From Aquila chrysaetos chrysaetos (Eukaryota > Chordata > Aves > Accipitriformes > Accipitridae): DNA of 64,000 nt. Within the stretch, counting starts at the first letter, position 1. Each line of letters starts with the position of its first letter. Of this stretch, positions 37,401-51,000 are shown piece after piece. A program made the translations under genes and the position numbers. The notes beneath the pieces were generated by a model, which worked only from the letters and a program-made list of their open reading frames with translations, did no database searches and was not told where the DNA came from. The stretch spans positions 18,870,214 through 18,934,213 of the forward strand of contig NC_044006.1 in assembly GCF_900496995.4 (NCBI RefSeq), in the 5' to 3' direction.

Positions 37401-40232
37401 AGTTTCTGTTTCCACTGTCTCTTCGTACTGAGCTGCTCCTTCCTGCTGTGCTAACGCTTTTCTTTTTTCTCCCCACCTGTCCTCAGAGCTAAAATCCATC
37501 ATTTTCTCTTTTAATGATTGCGATCTGCTTTGCTGCGGTCTCCATCAGGGCGTGCAGAATAATTACCGGGCTCATTTTCACCTGCTTGTCTGAAAATACA
37601 AGTGGTTTCTCCCAGCTTGCTTAGGATTCCTCTGTCATGTTGAGCTCAACCGTTTTTATTTGAAGGCCTTGGCAAGAAAGTAACAAAACCTCCTTCTTTC
37701 AGCTGGAGTGAATATTTTAAAAATTCTGATTATGTTGAATAAAATTCTGTCTTTTCTCTTGGTCGATAAGATTTTATTTCACCATGTATTCAGAGGCCTC
37801 GTGGTCTGCTTTTCCAGCTGTCTCTGCCGGTTTCTACTGCTGCTGAGGTTTGAAATACGGCGCTTGAGCAGACGCCTCACAGGGGAGAAGACTGAGCTGA
37901 ACCTCTTTCTAGATAGACAATATGCTTGCAATTTTAGTTTTGGAGGGTTTTGACCAGCAGTTGTAAATCTACCAGCTACAGCACGTGTTTATTTTCTTTC
38001 ACCTTGGGGTCACTGTGAATATGTGTCGCAATGCGAGTTGCTGAATGTTCTTCTCCTTAAGGGCGAAAAGAAAAGGTTGTGGTATACAGCTGGACAGATT
38101 TTACCTAAGTGCTTCCGTAGCGGTGGAGGGATGTTACAGCATTTCAATGTGACTGATTTTATTTTCAGTCAAAAGCCTCCAGTGGGGTGGGCTGCTATGA
38201 ACAGCAAAATGGCTGAAGTAAAAGAAAAAAATGATTTCCAGAATGAAATGGGTACCATGTATGGATTAATTTTTATGTATTTATTTATTTTGGCAAATGC
38301 ATGTGTATAAAGATGGTGTCAAGGGCCTTTGTTAGGGATGGCTTCTCTAAACCGTGTTTTCAGTAATGATTTCTTACTGCCTTGCTACACACTTTTTTCT
38401 TCAGCTGTAACGATGCTTGTGGCAGAGTCTCCTACATAGCTAACCTAGGTTTTCTCTGGTTTAGCAGCATGATGACCCTCCTCACCAGCGGAGAAGAGTG
38501 GTATCGCAGAAACTATAGCTTTAAGTGGCAATTAAGCACATGAAGAATAACTAAAATAACTTGTCAGTGGTAACTAGTTAAACTTTGCTGTGGTTATTTA
38601 GCTTGGTCTGTCAAGTCTTGTCTGACTTGCTCACCGTTGTAAATAAAACACCGCTTATAAAGTGTTCCTGTTTGATATAAAGCTGTTGGAATATGTACAG
38701 TAGGTGTGCACGTATGTAGTACATAGGAAAACATAACAAGCGTTCCCTAGAAATACTAGAGCGCCTAAATATTAAGTCACTCATCGCTGTTACAAGAACA
38801 CAAGAAATTCACAATCTGGAATTAGAGTTTATTCTATTTGCGTCAGCAAAGGAGGACCCAGTATGGCCTATTTAACTTAATGCAGAATAAATTTTCATTT
38901 TGGATTAATCTCTCTGGGAATAAGTTTTTTAATTCTTGCTAGCATCTGTGATTTGCATTAATATATGCAAAGCATTGTAACAGCATACTCTTTCCAAAAG
39001 CAGATCTCGTCAAAATTAAATTCTCCATTTTGATAAAGGGAGTTATCTTTTGTTTTAAAAAAAAATCCCTAAACATGAAACTTTTTTTTTAACCCACAGT
39101 AGTCTAGCTTTTACAGCAAAAAGCACAAAGCATTTAGAAATATGAGTTTAAAGGGTTTAATTTTGCCTGTAATTAAACTGGATAATTCTTTCACAATATA
39201 TGCGTATATGCTGGTTACACTGGAGTGTCTTCATCCAGTACTAAAAGTATAAGTGAGTGTCTATATATGTGTGTGTACGCATAGCTGTATGTAGGTATTT
39301 TCTACCTATTCTGTGTAAGTGGCAGATCATGATATTCTTTCCTTTAGTGAATCAGGTTTTCAGTCCTGAGGTTACTACTCAGCCCTTTTATTTAAGACAA
39401 TTTCATACTGATTTCACTGGTTTTTTTTCACAGAGTTTTGCTCAGTTACAGTCTGAATAGGAAATTAATGGTGTCTTCACATTTTGGTGTAGAGTTAATT
39501 CTGAGTAACTGTGACTTGTTTGTTGTGGGCTTCAGAGACGTGGATACCCACACATTGTCTCACAGTTCTTGATATCCAGCAGTCTTTTTGTCCTGTTTGT
39601 TGGGAAACCCTTCCAAATCATCTTTTTTCATATGTCAGCATACAGTCAGATTGTACCTCGCTGTGAATTCCTGGATCATTAAGAAGAATTAAAAAAAATA
39701 ATTCTGAGACCTGATGGAGACTGTGCCCTGCTTCTGTTTTGTCTGTTTAATTATTTTTTTCAGTCTTGAATCTGCTTTAACGGCATAGGTGTCTTTAAAA
39801 GGTCAGAAGAATGGCCATTTGGAAAGGTAAAAAACTGTATTTAGGCTGTATCTGTTTAGTTTGTTTTCTGTGACCAAAGGCCTCAAATTTGTCTTAGCAT
39901 TTCCCACACTTAGCTTCAGCAGAGAGCCCCATGGCCTGTAATTAATGAGCTATGCTATAAATGCCACCACTTTGCTCATGAAACAGTTCTGGTTTTACTT
40001 GATTCTTGACATTCAGGTGTGCTAGCATGCTGACGTGTGTTTTACAACATTTCACTAACTTAGCATCTCAACTGTGCGTGCTAAATGGCAAATACCTTTT
40101 CGCAGCTTGGACAAATACGGCTTAGAAAAAGATTCTCAATGGTCTATCGCATTTTCTTTGTTATTAGGTTACTGGGGCTTTTTTAGTCACTTTGATTGGA
40201 AGTTTAAAGAAATCATTCTTCTGGTGTTGCAG

Positions 40233-40314
40233 TTGCTGGAACTCCATGACAGCAATTAGACCAATTCTTCTCTCCGGTTTCGGACATGGGCACAGTCGTG
40301 CCTTCCTCATGCAG
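40233..40314 (+). other. Candidate exon of an uncharacterised + strand transcript
   Basis: An 82-base segment lies between TTGTTGCAG-like acceptor sequence and a strong donor GCAG|GTAAGA. One frame is open throughout (phase: one base, then 27 codons) and contains MTAIRPILLSGFGHGHSRAF. It ends in phase 0, matching the phase-0 acceptor at 42962. Splice motifs plus phase match are suggestive only; open frames of this length are common by chance. If real, the start would be in this exon or in an unseen exon from the CpG island. Confidence 0.2.
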
Positions 40315-42961
40315 GTAAGAGGTGCAGCAGGCCCTGTAGCCTCTGGAGAGAGAGAACCATGCCAGAACTAAAAAGTCTGGTTTTCAAAACCTTTGATTTT
40401 CTTGTTCTTAGCTCAACATATGCAGGTACCTGTATAACAGAATTTGAGAAGCACTTGTACAAAAGGGTAATAGTTTTCATGTCTTTCAGCATCAAATTGT
40501 CGTTCTTGAAAACTAATTAAAAGATCTAGGTATTATGGTAATGGTCCGATGACTAATGAAGGATGAATGCTTAGATAATTGGGATAATTAAAGAGTGAAA
40601 GACTCTGGATCTGATTTCAGAAATCATTCACATTCAAAATAATTAATTCCTATGATTTTTTTCCTTCTGTTTACTTACTTGGTTTCTCTCTTAAGGGTTT
40701 TAATCTCCTGTTTTGCCATTTTACCTCCAGTTTATATAACATATAAACAAACACAGCAGTTTTCTTCAACAGTTCATGGTAGATCTTCCCTTCCTCTTGT
40801 ATGCATGACTATTTGCTGTGTAGGCTCATCAGCTTTCTAAAGCAAAGGTTTTTGGTTTTACATTTTAATTTTGGTGTCCTCCCATTTTACATGGTCAGAT
40901 AAACTGTGCTGCTTTTTTCCTTAGGGTGTGCTGGAAGAGAAAGAGATTACGTTTATATTTGAAATTGTGGCTGAGGCAGCCATGTTAGCAGCTCATCTAG
41001 AATGAAGATAATATGTGTATTTGTAGTTCTGTCATCTCATTTTTAGAAAAAGGAAGTGTGAGGGAGGTTCCAGTACCAGTGCCCTCCTAGGGTTTTATCT
41101 GTAATGGGCCTGTGGCTGTGCAAACCATGCTATTAAATAAAGAGTCCTTAGAGGTGAGCAGATGGGTGCAAGGTAAACAAAAAAGAGATTAGTAGCAGCC
41201 CAGAGAAAACAAGATTGTTTCCTCATCAGTAAATGCAGAGATATTTTTTTCCCAAAAATTTTGAAAGGGATCTAAAGATACTGACATCATACAAATATGT
41301 AAGCTTATTGAACACACTGCTTTAGGTTTAAGTGGGTTTTCTATGATGAGATAATGCCGTGCGAGCCCTGAAATGTAGAACATGAGTATGTTCTTGCTAC
41401 AGCTCTTTTTTAAAAGTAGCCTGTAATTTTTCCTATTCTAAAAGTATGTATTAAACCCTCTTAAACTGAGCATCTTTTAGAGATGACATTTCAAACTATT
41501 CAATCAGCTGAAAAGGTGTTTTCAGCAGAACTTAGGTCTAAGCTGTAGTTTTACAAAACATGGGAACAATGCAATGCATTCATAAATAATAGCTGCCATT
41601 GCTTCCTCTGGTAGTGATTTACATGCAGAAAGTCTCTGTTCATGGTGTGCTTTTCTAATTCTTTTCCTCTTAGAGGAGGAAAAAGAAGCTAAATTTTGAC
41701 TCAGCATATAAAATGATGACACACGTCAATACTGGGCTTCCAATTAGTGGTTCTAGTTTTGCATCACTTTCCTCATCGTTGGCTCTTAACGAGAAAGCGA
41801 AGATTTCAGTGAGAGTTTTACTATTTACTTTGGTCAGTTAAACCAGTCAGAATTTCATCCATGGAGAGTAAATCTTGTCAAAGAATAGTGCCTGCTATTC
41901 ATCTGGGAGGTGGGAGAAGGTGATTTTTTTCCCTAAAATCTCCCACCTTCAGATTTTGGCACTGGGGGTCTTCAAATATTCTCCATCCTTCTGTTTGTTT
42001 TTCATGTTATGCCAGTAAAAGAGAAAATAAACCAAAAGGCAAGCCAAAGCATATGCTTCCTCCAGCCCAGCCTCTGGTGTTTGGGAGGGACCGAGGCAGG
42101 GAAGAGTGTGTGCAATGAGAGAGAGGAGCACTGATGGCTTTGCGAAGGTCTGTGCAGGGATGCAAGATGCACATCCAAAGGAAACCACCGTCTGCAAGTT
42201 CTGCTTCTTCCAGAACAGTGTTTTTCTGTATCTGGCTTGCTCCTACCAGTTCCAGGAAAAGTCTAGTATTGGTTGTTGCTGGCTCCCTGCAACTTCTACA
42301 GAAACAAAAAGTCCTGAGATACTCTGTAATGCCCTGTTTTCTGATAGCTGCAAATGCTTACATGCTTAATTTCAGAGTAACTTTATTTTCTTCGGAAGTC
42401 AGCAGGGAATATTTGCTTCATTTAGGGCACCCACTAGAGGGAGTAGTGATAATGTTTTAACGTTGAAGATGCTAAACAAATTGCTTTAGTAGCATTCGTG
42501 TAAATCTGGGGCACTAAGAAAACAGTTGGGTTCCTGCCTTTTCTGAAAGCCTTATTATGTACTAAATCAGGAATCAGAAGGTTTCTCAGTGCTCTGGAAA
42601 TACTTCGGATAAAATGGTCTTAAAGAAAGGCTGATGCTTCTTTTCTAACTTACATAACTGCATTGTTGAAAGACTGTACTGAAGAGCATTTTCAGTGATA
42701 AAATGAGCTTTAGTTGCTCCCAGGAATGACTTAGGGATGGAATGTAAGGGTTTTTTTCTTCATGGGTAAGATTTGTATGTAAAAATGTTGTCCTGATCTT
42801 CAGAAGCAGTTTTTTTAAGCTGAACTTGGAATTAAAAATTATGTTGGCAGTTAGATATTTAGTTTTTTCTCTCTGGGCTTGAAATAATTTGTAGTTGGAA
42901 GGGAGAAAATGTATCTCAGGTGAAATAGTTCTTTTCAGTTGAATTGATTTTTTTTTTTTAG

Positions 42962-43042
42962 CAAACAGCTCAATATTACTATGCTGTCGATGAAAAAGCT
43001 AGGCAGCTTCTGAAGAGTGCCTGGACTGATGAAGAGACTTAG
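42962..43042 (+). other. Candidate terminal coding exon of the same + strand transcript
   Basis: A T13 pyrimidine run followed by AG gives a good acceptor at 42960-42961. The next 26 codons are open and end in TAG at 43040-43042, reading QTAQYYYAVDEKARQLLKS and then AWTDEET. The reading is fairly protein-like (charged C-terminus, no low complexity), but I do not recognise it. An alternative phase-0 acceptor at 40925 also opens a 26-codon tail, which shows how easily chance gives such results. Confidence 0.2.
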
Positions 43043-43680
43043 GCGTTGCAATGCCTGAGTATTTATGATGGTTATGTATGCATCCAGCCCTGTGGTAGAA
43101 CTGACAATCTGGTGGGGGGTACCTACACTCTACATACAGCTAGGGGAAGAAGTGATGCATTCAAACAGTATCTGTAAAAATTCGGGCACTGAATAGGAAC
43201 CACTTAGTACATGTAGTCATCTGGGCAGTGCTGGTGGGAAGGCATAGGAGTAGCTGTCACAATACTTTTTTCACTTGGTTGAAAACCTCATACTAAACTT
43301 CTTTGGGAAGAGTTATTTTTGCGAACCAATTTTTATTTCACTCCTCCACTTCTTTCCCCTCCCTCCATCTTTTGGTAGTTGTGTGAAGTGTGAATCTTAC
43401 ATTCCCACAGCTATAATGCCAATTTGAGTGTCTTCTGTTCTTTCTTTTTCTCTTTATAATCCCAACCCTCTGAAATACGATTTTATTAGTGTATTTATCA
43501 GTGTAATGCTGAGCCTGAGTAATAGCAATGAATGATTTCACAGGACAGACTTCTGTACTTTCTTTGGCTGCTCTTCTACAGTTAGCAGACAGGGGAAACT
43601 GTGTAACTAGTGATTTACCAGTATGGAACTCTCTCTTTAACCTGTTTAAGTGACCTCCCCAGCTTCTCTTTCTCTCTTAG

Positions 43681-43827
43681 GATTTCTGTCTCTGGCGGTG
43701 TGCAGGCAAGCTGAAGGGGATGTGGTGCTACTCGTGCAATGCTCAGCAAACGCTGTACCCCACACTGGTTTCAGAACAATCCCAAAGCCCTGAAATTTGA
43801 AGGTAGCAGTCACGGAAGTAGAAGCAG
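43681..43827 (+). other. Candidate non-coding exon
   Basis: The segment is bounded by a strong polypyrimidine acceptor (CTTCTCTTTCTCTCTTAG) and a strong donor (GCAG|GTAAGA). All three frames contain a stop, so if it is transcribed it would be UTR or lncRNA. It is 147 bases long. Confidence 0.22.
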
Positions 43828-44180
43828 GTAAGACACAGATTTTCACAGGCAGTGAAAGGGGGAAACTGGGAAAGTGCTTGTCCTAATGGTTTTTGTACTT
43901 AAATTTATAAAATGTTTTATGCTGAGATACGGGCCAACTTCTAAATAGTTACTGGTTTATTTCTAACCCTGTATCACAAGTTAGTGGTGCTGAATGCCAT
44001 AGATAGCAACTATAAGTATTTCATCATACCAAGGAGCTTCGCCTTCCTGGATAGAGATGGGAGCAACATCTTCTTGCTTTTGATAGTTGTTTCTTTGCAG
44101 AGTTTTAATCCCTCAAGTTTACTTCTGCCAGGGTTGAACACGGACCAGTCAGCAGATCTGCACAGCACCGCAGAACCGTA

Positions 44181-45005
44181 TAAAAGTCCAGGTTGGCAGG
44201 GACCTCTGGAGATTGTATGGTCCAACCTTTTGTTGAAAGCAGGGCCTTAATTTGAGTTATCCAGGTCCCTGTCATGTCTTGATATTTCCAGCAAGGGAGA
44301 TGCCAAAGGGCAACCTATTCCAATGTTTATTTTTTCTCATGGTGCAAATTTTTTCCCTATCCATATGGAATTTCTTCTAAAGCTGTTTGCACCCATTGCT
44401 TCTTTTCTGTCACTGTGCATCCTTGTGAAGGGAGTTCCTGCCTCTCCTCTGTAATTACATTTCAGGTATTGGTAAAGTGTGAGTAGATCCCCCTGAGCCT
44501 TCTCTAGGCTGAACAAACCCTGTTCCTTCAATCATTCTTCATCTGTCAAGTTCTCCAACCCTCTCATCATCTTGGTGACCCTTCAGTGGACCCTCTCCAA
44601 TTTTTTAGTGTCTCCCTTGAACTGGGGAGACCAAACCTAGATTCAGTATTAGAGGTAAGCCCTAACAAGCGCTAAATGGACTGGAATAATCACAGACCTT
44701 GATTAGCTGGCTGTACTGTGGTTGATGCAGCCCATGACAAGGTTTGCCTTCATTGCTGCAAGGGTGCACTGCTGGAACGCATTCAGGTTGCCATCCATCA
44801 GGACCCCCCAGGCTGTGCCTCAGGCAGTCAGACATCCCTTCTACAGCTGTGTGGGATTCCAGCATCCCAGGTGCAGGATTTAACATTTCTCTTCGTTAAA
44901 CCTCAGGCAGGTCTCGTTGGCCTGCTCTTTCAGGCTGCCGAGGTGGTTCTTTCCTCTGGCAGATCTGCCTCCTCTCCCAGTGTGGTGTCATTTGTGCACT
45001 TCATA
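44181..45005 (-). mobile_element. CR1 LINE fragment (3' region), old, minus orientation
   Basis: Read on the + strand, the order of landmarks is that of a reverse-complemented avian CR1. GGTTGGCAGGGACCTCTGGAG opens it, followed by GGGCAACCTATTCCAATG, then CCCTGAGCCTTCTCTAGGCTGAACAA, then CTCATCATCTTGGTGACCCTTC and TGGACCCTCTCCAA. Further on come GATGCAGCCCATGACAAGGTTTGCCTTC, CCAGGTGCAGGATTTAACATTT and GGTGTCATTTGTGCACTTC. The element is diverged and the usual 8-bp terminal repeats at its 3' end are barely recognisable. It is 5'-truncated, as most CR1 copies are, and no intact ORF remains. Short frames across it are remnants or chance. Confidence 0.93.
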
Positions 45006-48000
45006 ACGTATGAGTGGCATGTCATAGTCTGGTATATGAATATATACCCTGGCAGGAAGGTGTCTGGGTTGCTCACAGGTAAATGTTCAGTTGCCTGAGT
45101 GAACAGGCAATACCCAGTTGGGTCAGACAAGAGCTGTGTCAGGTGGTACTCAAGTGTGAGTTTAATGCTCAACTTCCATGAGAAATGGGAGAGGGAAGAC
45201 AGCATTGTGATGGAGGTATAAGTAGCCAAATAGATATTTTATTTTAAAATTTGATCTAAAATGACTCAGTTTTACAAAACCAAAACACTATTTGGTAATG
45301 CTGTCTTGGAGAATAAACTGTGTTAGTGTAGCTTTCAAAAAAGGTATGAATGGATGCCGTTTTCCAGGTGCCTTTCTAAATGTACGTAACATCATTCCTC
45401 TGTCAAAGACCTGTAATCATAAAAGGAGAGAACATGATAGGTGGGAAAACCAGTACTTAGGCATAGTTATAATTTGAAGACATGGAAACAAAATCATTGA
45501 CATAAATTGATTGTGTGCCCAGAATGGTCCTGATGAGTGAAAACTGAATTTAAAAAAAGATCCCATAACCAAACATATGTTTTTGCAACTAGATCTAAAT
45601 TGTGACACAAAAAGTGAAACGTTCTAGAATTAAATGGCATTATAGCATTAAAAGAAAAAGTGTTACTTTTCACACAGTTCTAGAAGGGAACAAGAGAAAA
45701 TGAGTCTATATATTCAAGCCTGCTTGTGTCACTAATTGTTCCCTGATTGTAAACCCAATCTGAGCTGAAGGGACTGTAATCTGAGTGTCAGCTCTGTGTT
45801 TTGTCAGAATTACTGTATCTGTTTTCAGAAGTGGAATCCTTTTTGGAGTGTATCTGGTATGTCCTCATTACAGGCTGAGCATACCTTGTCAAGCTGAATG
45901 AATGGTCCGTGTACCAAAAACACAGTCTGCTGTTAATGTATGGCATCTTGAAATATCTACCATTTAAATTGCAGATAGAAAGCCTGGCTATTCTCAGTTT
46001 GTTGCAGGCTGTTGTATTGCCAGATGGCATCTGACTCCCTAGTTTCTTATCATTACAAGACAACTGTAACTTTGTTAGATGAAAACAACTGGTTAAAAAG
46101 AAAGATAATTATTACATATTTGGAGAAATAAAACAAGGTTAAATACAATGCAACCATGTCATAACTATTGAACTGATGATGCAATAAAATCTCTCTGAGA
46201 AATCTTCGGAGTGGGAGAAGAGGGAGTTCCTAGTACATGAGAAGTTTTAATACGGAATGAGAAACACTAATTTATAGTAATTGTTCTGCAACCATCTGTG
46301 CATAAGCTATATTTTTAAGCATGAATTTATTTGCTGTGGAACTAGTCATGCACAAAAACACTCCTTCTCCTCTATTTTCAGAATAAAGCCATGAGACTTG
46401 TCAAATGTTTAACACTGATGCTTTGGGCTTAAACTAAAAATTCCTGCTGTTGTAGCTTTCTTCTTTCCCAGCAGATTTCATTGCTGTTTTCCACTAATCC
46501 TTCTGGAGGAATGTTTTAAAAGTTTTTGGTTGCTTTAAGAGGCTTGCTATTCTAACAATGATTTGTTAGTCATGGTCTCCTTGAAGTCTTGAATGCTTTT
46601 GAATAAAAATGAATTTGAAGCTGGTATGAGATGAAAAACTCTTGCTAAAGGTAACGATTTTGATGAAGAAAAAATGCAGTCTGAACTATTGAGTGTATTA
46701 GTGAATGTCCAAACAGTCCAGCAGCTTGCAAAATTTTCTTCATTCATCCTCGTAGGCACACAAGTGGCTGCTCTTTTTTCTCCCCCAGATTTCTCTGCAG
46801 CCCTTTATAAAGCTTCTCTTCATTGGCTGGCTCTTTGTAAAGACTTTCCAAAGCCTTCCTTCCAGAGCAGCCTCCTGCCCCGCTGGAGGACCTGTGTGGC
46901 ACAGATGCACTGTGGCATCTCCGCTTGGAAACGTGTGTAACGTGTTTGTCTTTATCACAAAAATATGTTTTCCCTGATGCTGTAGTTTCTTTCTGGAGGA
47001 ACCTCGGAGGCCTCATATGAGTTAATACATTTAAAATAAACCTTTTAAGGCCACTGATATCTCTCTGTTATGCCATGAGACTGGGGTTTTGAGTTTATAG
47101 AATACATCAGTAAAATTCTGCCAAATACCAGTTGGCATTTATCAGCTGTCTTAATTTAAGAATAGACCATTTTTTAAGGCATAGTAAAATACCCCATAGA
47201 CAGTAGTGAAAGGTATAAACTGTGCTGTGTGTGGTGATGAGACGGGGCAGTAAATATGTCTTAGATACACGTTACATCTTTTTCTCTATCTCCTTTTGTC
47301 TCCAACAGTACTTTAAATAATGGCAACAAAGTGACAAAAATGAATTTTCCTAGAGGAGTACTAAAAAAATCTACAGATCTGTCAAATTACCATTGCCTTT
47401 CATACTGAAAGAAGAAATCAGGCTTAAGACTCCCGATTTATGTTGCTTCTGAATAACATTTCTTGTCTGACTTTGGATCCAAGAAGATAACCCTGAAGGA
47501 TGTGAAGAGGTACGCTGAATGAGCACATTTCTCAAGCACACATTCACACTGCTTTTCAAGCAGTTTCAGGTTCTTTTCCCTTGTTTCTGGTGGAGGAAGA
47601 GAACAGTGGCAGGGGTTGTCTGTGCTGGGTTTGTAGGTCTTGCGCAGTAATGCAACTTTCACACGTGACTGATGACCTGAGCAACACTGGGAAGGCTATT
47701 CTTGCACAATGAGAGAAAAAATACTGTCTAATCTCTCACCCCTAATAAAAAGAAAATGTTTATGCAGAAGAATGGATTTTCTACCAGAAAGGCTTTAATG
47801 ATCGTGCATTTATATTCTCAAATTCCCAATCTCAAGAGGTAAAGTAATTATGATGTCATTTGTAATTGCGATTTTTTTTCTTTACTTGTGTAGATCTAAC
47901 ACCAATGAGATGAGGATTAGGTGTACTACAGTCTTTCTTTACTGCCTGATCCTCTTAAAATGACTAATAATATATAACACAGGGAACACATGCAGCTTTC

Positions 48001-51000
48001 CTCTGTGTTTACTGGCTGTCGCTCTGTCCCTGCTGCTTTGTAGAACATTTACCAGAATAAAGGAAGTACCTTACAAACTGGATATATGTCTGACCAGGTC
48101 TAGGTGTTTGTTGATTGTTTTCTTTTGGGGAGAGTAATAGGCCGGCAAAGCACCTGAAAGGCAGTATAAATAACCATGCTGAAAGGAAAAAGGTCACTGA
48201 TTTTTTTTTTTACGTGTACAAGTAGGATTTTAATACAGGATGTTGCAGGGCACATGCTCCACAACTTGATATCTCCATACAATTTCAAAAGCTGAACAAG
48301 AACACTTACCTTTTGCCTAACGCAAAGTTTGTGCATGTGCAACTTAAGTGGTTTCGGTGGTTACTCTTGACATGCATGAGTGCTAATTAGAGGATAGCTA
48401 ATACAATAGTTCTTGCCCAAGGGTTTCTATGAGCTAGTAGTATCAACTTGTGTGCAATTAGAAGTAAGCGGAAGCAGACTGCCTGGCTTTCTGCATTGCA
48501 CTTGGAAGGGGTTTTGTCCATAGTGCCAGCACGTCTGGCTCAAGCTTGCTGCTTGTGGGGACTTGCGGTACAATTAGCACTGAGACCATAAGAAAGCACC
48601 ATTGAATTGTGCTGCACACAGCACTGCCCCCAGCTCATACCTTTAGTTATCTGATTGATAACTTGGCTGCAAAACCAAATTCAGTTACCTAGGATGCTGG
48701 CAGTACTCGCGGCTAGATCAGCTTATGCCGGATGTGGAGGGTGCATGGTTTATTGTTCTGTTAGGACTGTGCTGGCTCATCATGGGACCAGAGGTAGCTC
48801 AATCCTACAAGGTTGTTAATGAGCTCAGACTAAGAGGGGATGGAAAATGAAAATTTTTGATTTGTGTAGTTTCAGATATTAAGTGCAGAGGAATTCTGGA
48901 GTCTGTCCAGAAGACTAAACGGCTTACCAGAGGCTTAATAGGCTACCTACAGTTAAACTGGGGTATTGCCATGTACTGGTTGGAAACATAAAAATCTTGT
49001 CTGTGTTCGCTAAAGTCATCCATTATTGTCATCTTCTCCGAATAGTGTCTTGAATAAAAGTAATCGCTATTAAAGGAGGAAAACCAACCGATTACAGTAT
49101 TGCATCTCCCGTTTTCTGTTAGACACATTTGAGGAGGTAAAGATGTTAACAGTTAGGTAGATCAGAGGATAATTTATTTTAATATGGACCTTTGGCAATT
49201 AAAGGAGTGACATACCTCCTTTCATAGAAGGTGAAGACATGCCCCAGACTTACTTCCGTCTCCCCTGTCAGCTGAAGCTGGGGTTTCCATTACATGTCTG
49301 TTAAATGTCATATGGAAGAGGTGCCGTGTCCTGCTGTATGGAAACACAGCTGTTTGTTCCCTATGTAGAAAATTGGGTGGAGATCAGAGAGGATGAGACC
49401 TGCTGGGCGTGGAAGGAGAGTTCTCAGTGTGAGAGCCATCTACTACCTAAGGGCTTTGTAGCTGCTAACATCTGAGATTTATATTAGGAACGAGTAAATG
49501 GTGTTGTGATGGGAACTTTTTGACAGGTTGGATAGCCCCCTTCACCACCTGAATGGTTAGCTCAACTTATCCATCAAACCATGGGGTAACCTCTCTTCAG
49601 AGCAAGGTATGAATTTCCAGTCAACTTAGCTGACTCCTTATTAACAAAGCAGATCTGAAAAACTTTTTCTAAGGAGAGGGGCTGAAACTTGATCTATATT
49701 ATCAAATCTTATTGAAAAAATAAGGTAAAGTCTGTTTTATAAAACATTGATAAAATGCCTACAGAAGACTTTTTTTACCCTGTATTCAAAGGCATCATGA
49801 ACATGATTTTTGGAGACATAAATTAACTGAAAGAGACCTTCAGTGAAAGCTGTGGTAGAGTCTATACTAATACTTCTAAAACTGCTGTTCATCTAAGATC
49901 AATACCACTTAACCCAGAAGTTGCAGATTTATTTCATAATCAGACACTGATTATGCAGGAAGGAGGATGGTTACCAGTGCATAGTGCCAGGGATTAATCC
50001 TGGGCACTGTAGATTGACTGTGGTACTATTAAATTCTTAGGAAGTTCCTTGACAGCTATGGGTGACAAATAGAGCTCTCCCAAACTGTTCCTGAGTGAGG
50101 GCCAGAGGCTAGCTTGGGCCACGGGCCACGCTCAGTAGGCAGTTTAGATGGGGCTACCTTGCTTTGGAGGGTAGGAGAGATCAAGAGTGTAAATGCAGAC
50201 TGCTCTGGATTAATTGACCTTATTGCCAGAGGGTGCTCCTGTGCACATTGATATAATATTATTTGAAAACAGCTGACTTTCTGCCAGTTTTCCTTGTGCA
50301 ACACCATGGGCTTCACTGGATTTTGCAGACCTTCTGGGAAGAGACAAGCGTCTCTTCTGACAAGATGTTTGAGCCAAATGTATCTTCACTTTTATCTTGG
50401 ATAATACTAATAATAACAACTATTGTTATCATTATTAAGCAATATGAATAAACCATAATGTAAATTTTCATGATGTTATAATTCATTAAGTTTTTTCTCT
50501 TACACATAAGAAATGCTTCAAGAAATGCTATTTCTAACCACCAACCAGTCCATGTTCTTTTGCTCATTTCTTTGTTCTGGCATTATACCTGCACTGCAGT
50601 CTTTAGGGAGTTGCTTCCTCCCCTCAAGCAGCTTATTGAAATGCTGTGTTGTGGCTTCCAAAATATTGCAGTATTTGGGTAAAAAGTATATCTTATCAGG
50701 AAATAGTTTTGCTACCAGTGAGTTGCAGGGGTTTGTTGTCCCATTCACTGACAGCTGGTTTCACAGGGTTAAGCAGTAACACTTCTCTGCATGAACAGAT
50801 GTTGATTTTTTTTGTTAATAGAGATTGTGCACATGATTTGACACACAAAAATTCTGAAGAAAAGTGAAGACTTTGCCTGCTTTTGCCCTTGACCTTTTTC
50901 ACTATTTTTGTTCTTGACTTTGGTGCCAAGGCTTCATTTGGTGCTTCTGCAGACAGATGTAAATCAGGTGCCCTTCCTGTACCCTTGTGAATGATAGCGG

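Larger units (their letters stand above)
37401..44180. other. Intergenic or possible divergent-transcript region right of the CpG island
   Basis: No known coding family is recognisable. There are splice-like segments on the + strand at 40233-40314, from 42962, and at 43681-43827, treated separately. TG/TA microsatellite-like sequence occurs near 39250-39300. The remainder is AT-rich unique DNA with short chance frames. Confidence 0.6.

Noticed and set aside
36984-37502. Minus-strand 172-codon frame beginning MMDFSSEDRWGEKRK
   Set aside because: It overlaps the 37122 start in another frame, becomes low-complexity Ala/Pro through the GGGGCA repeat, and is better read as the 5' leader.
40925-41005. 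Alternative terminal exon after a TTTTTTCCTTAG acceptor with 26 open codons
   Set aside because: Equal in quality to the 42962 candidate; it shows that short open tails occur by chance, so it is not listed as a feature.
45001-45240. Possible LTR-like segment adjoining the CR1
   Set aside because: It has a hairpin and TG-rich words but no paired terminal repeat, poly(A) signal arrangement or target-site duplication.
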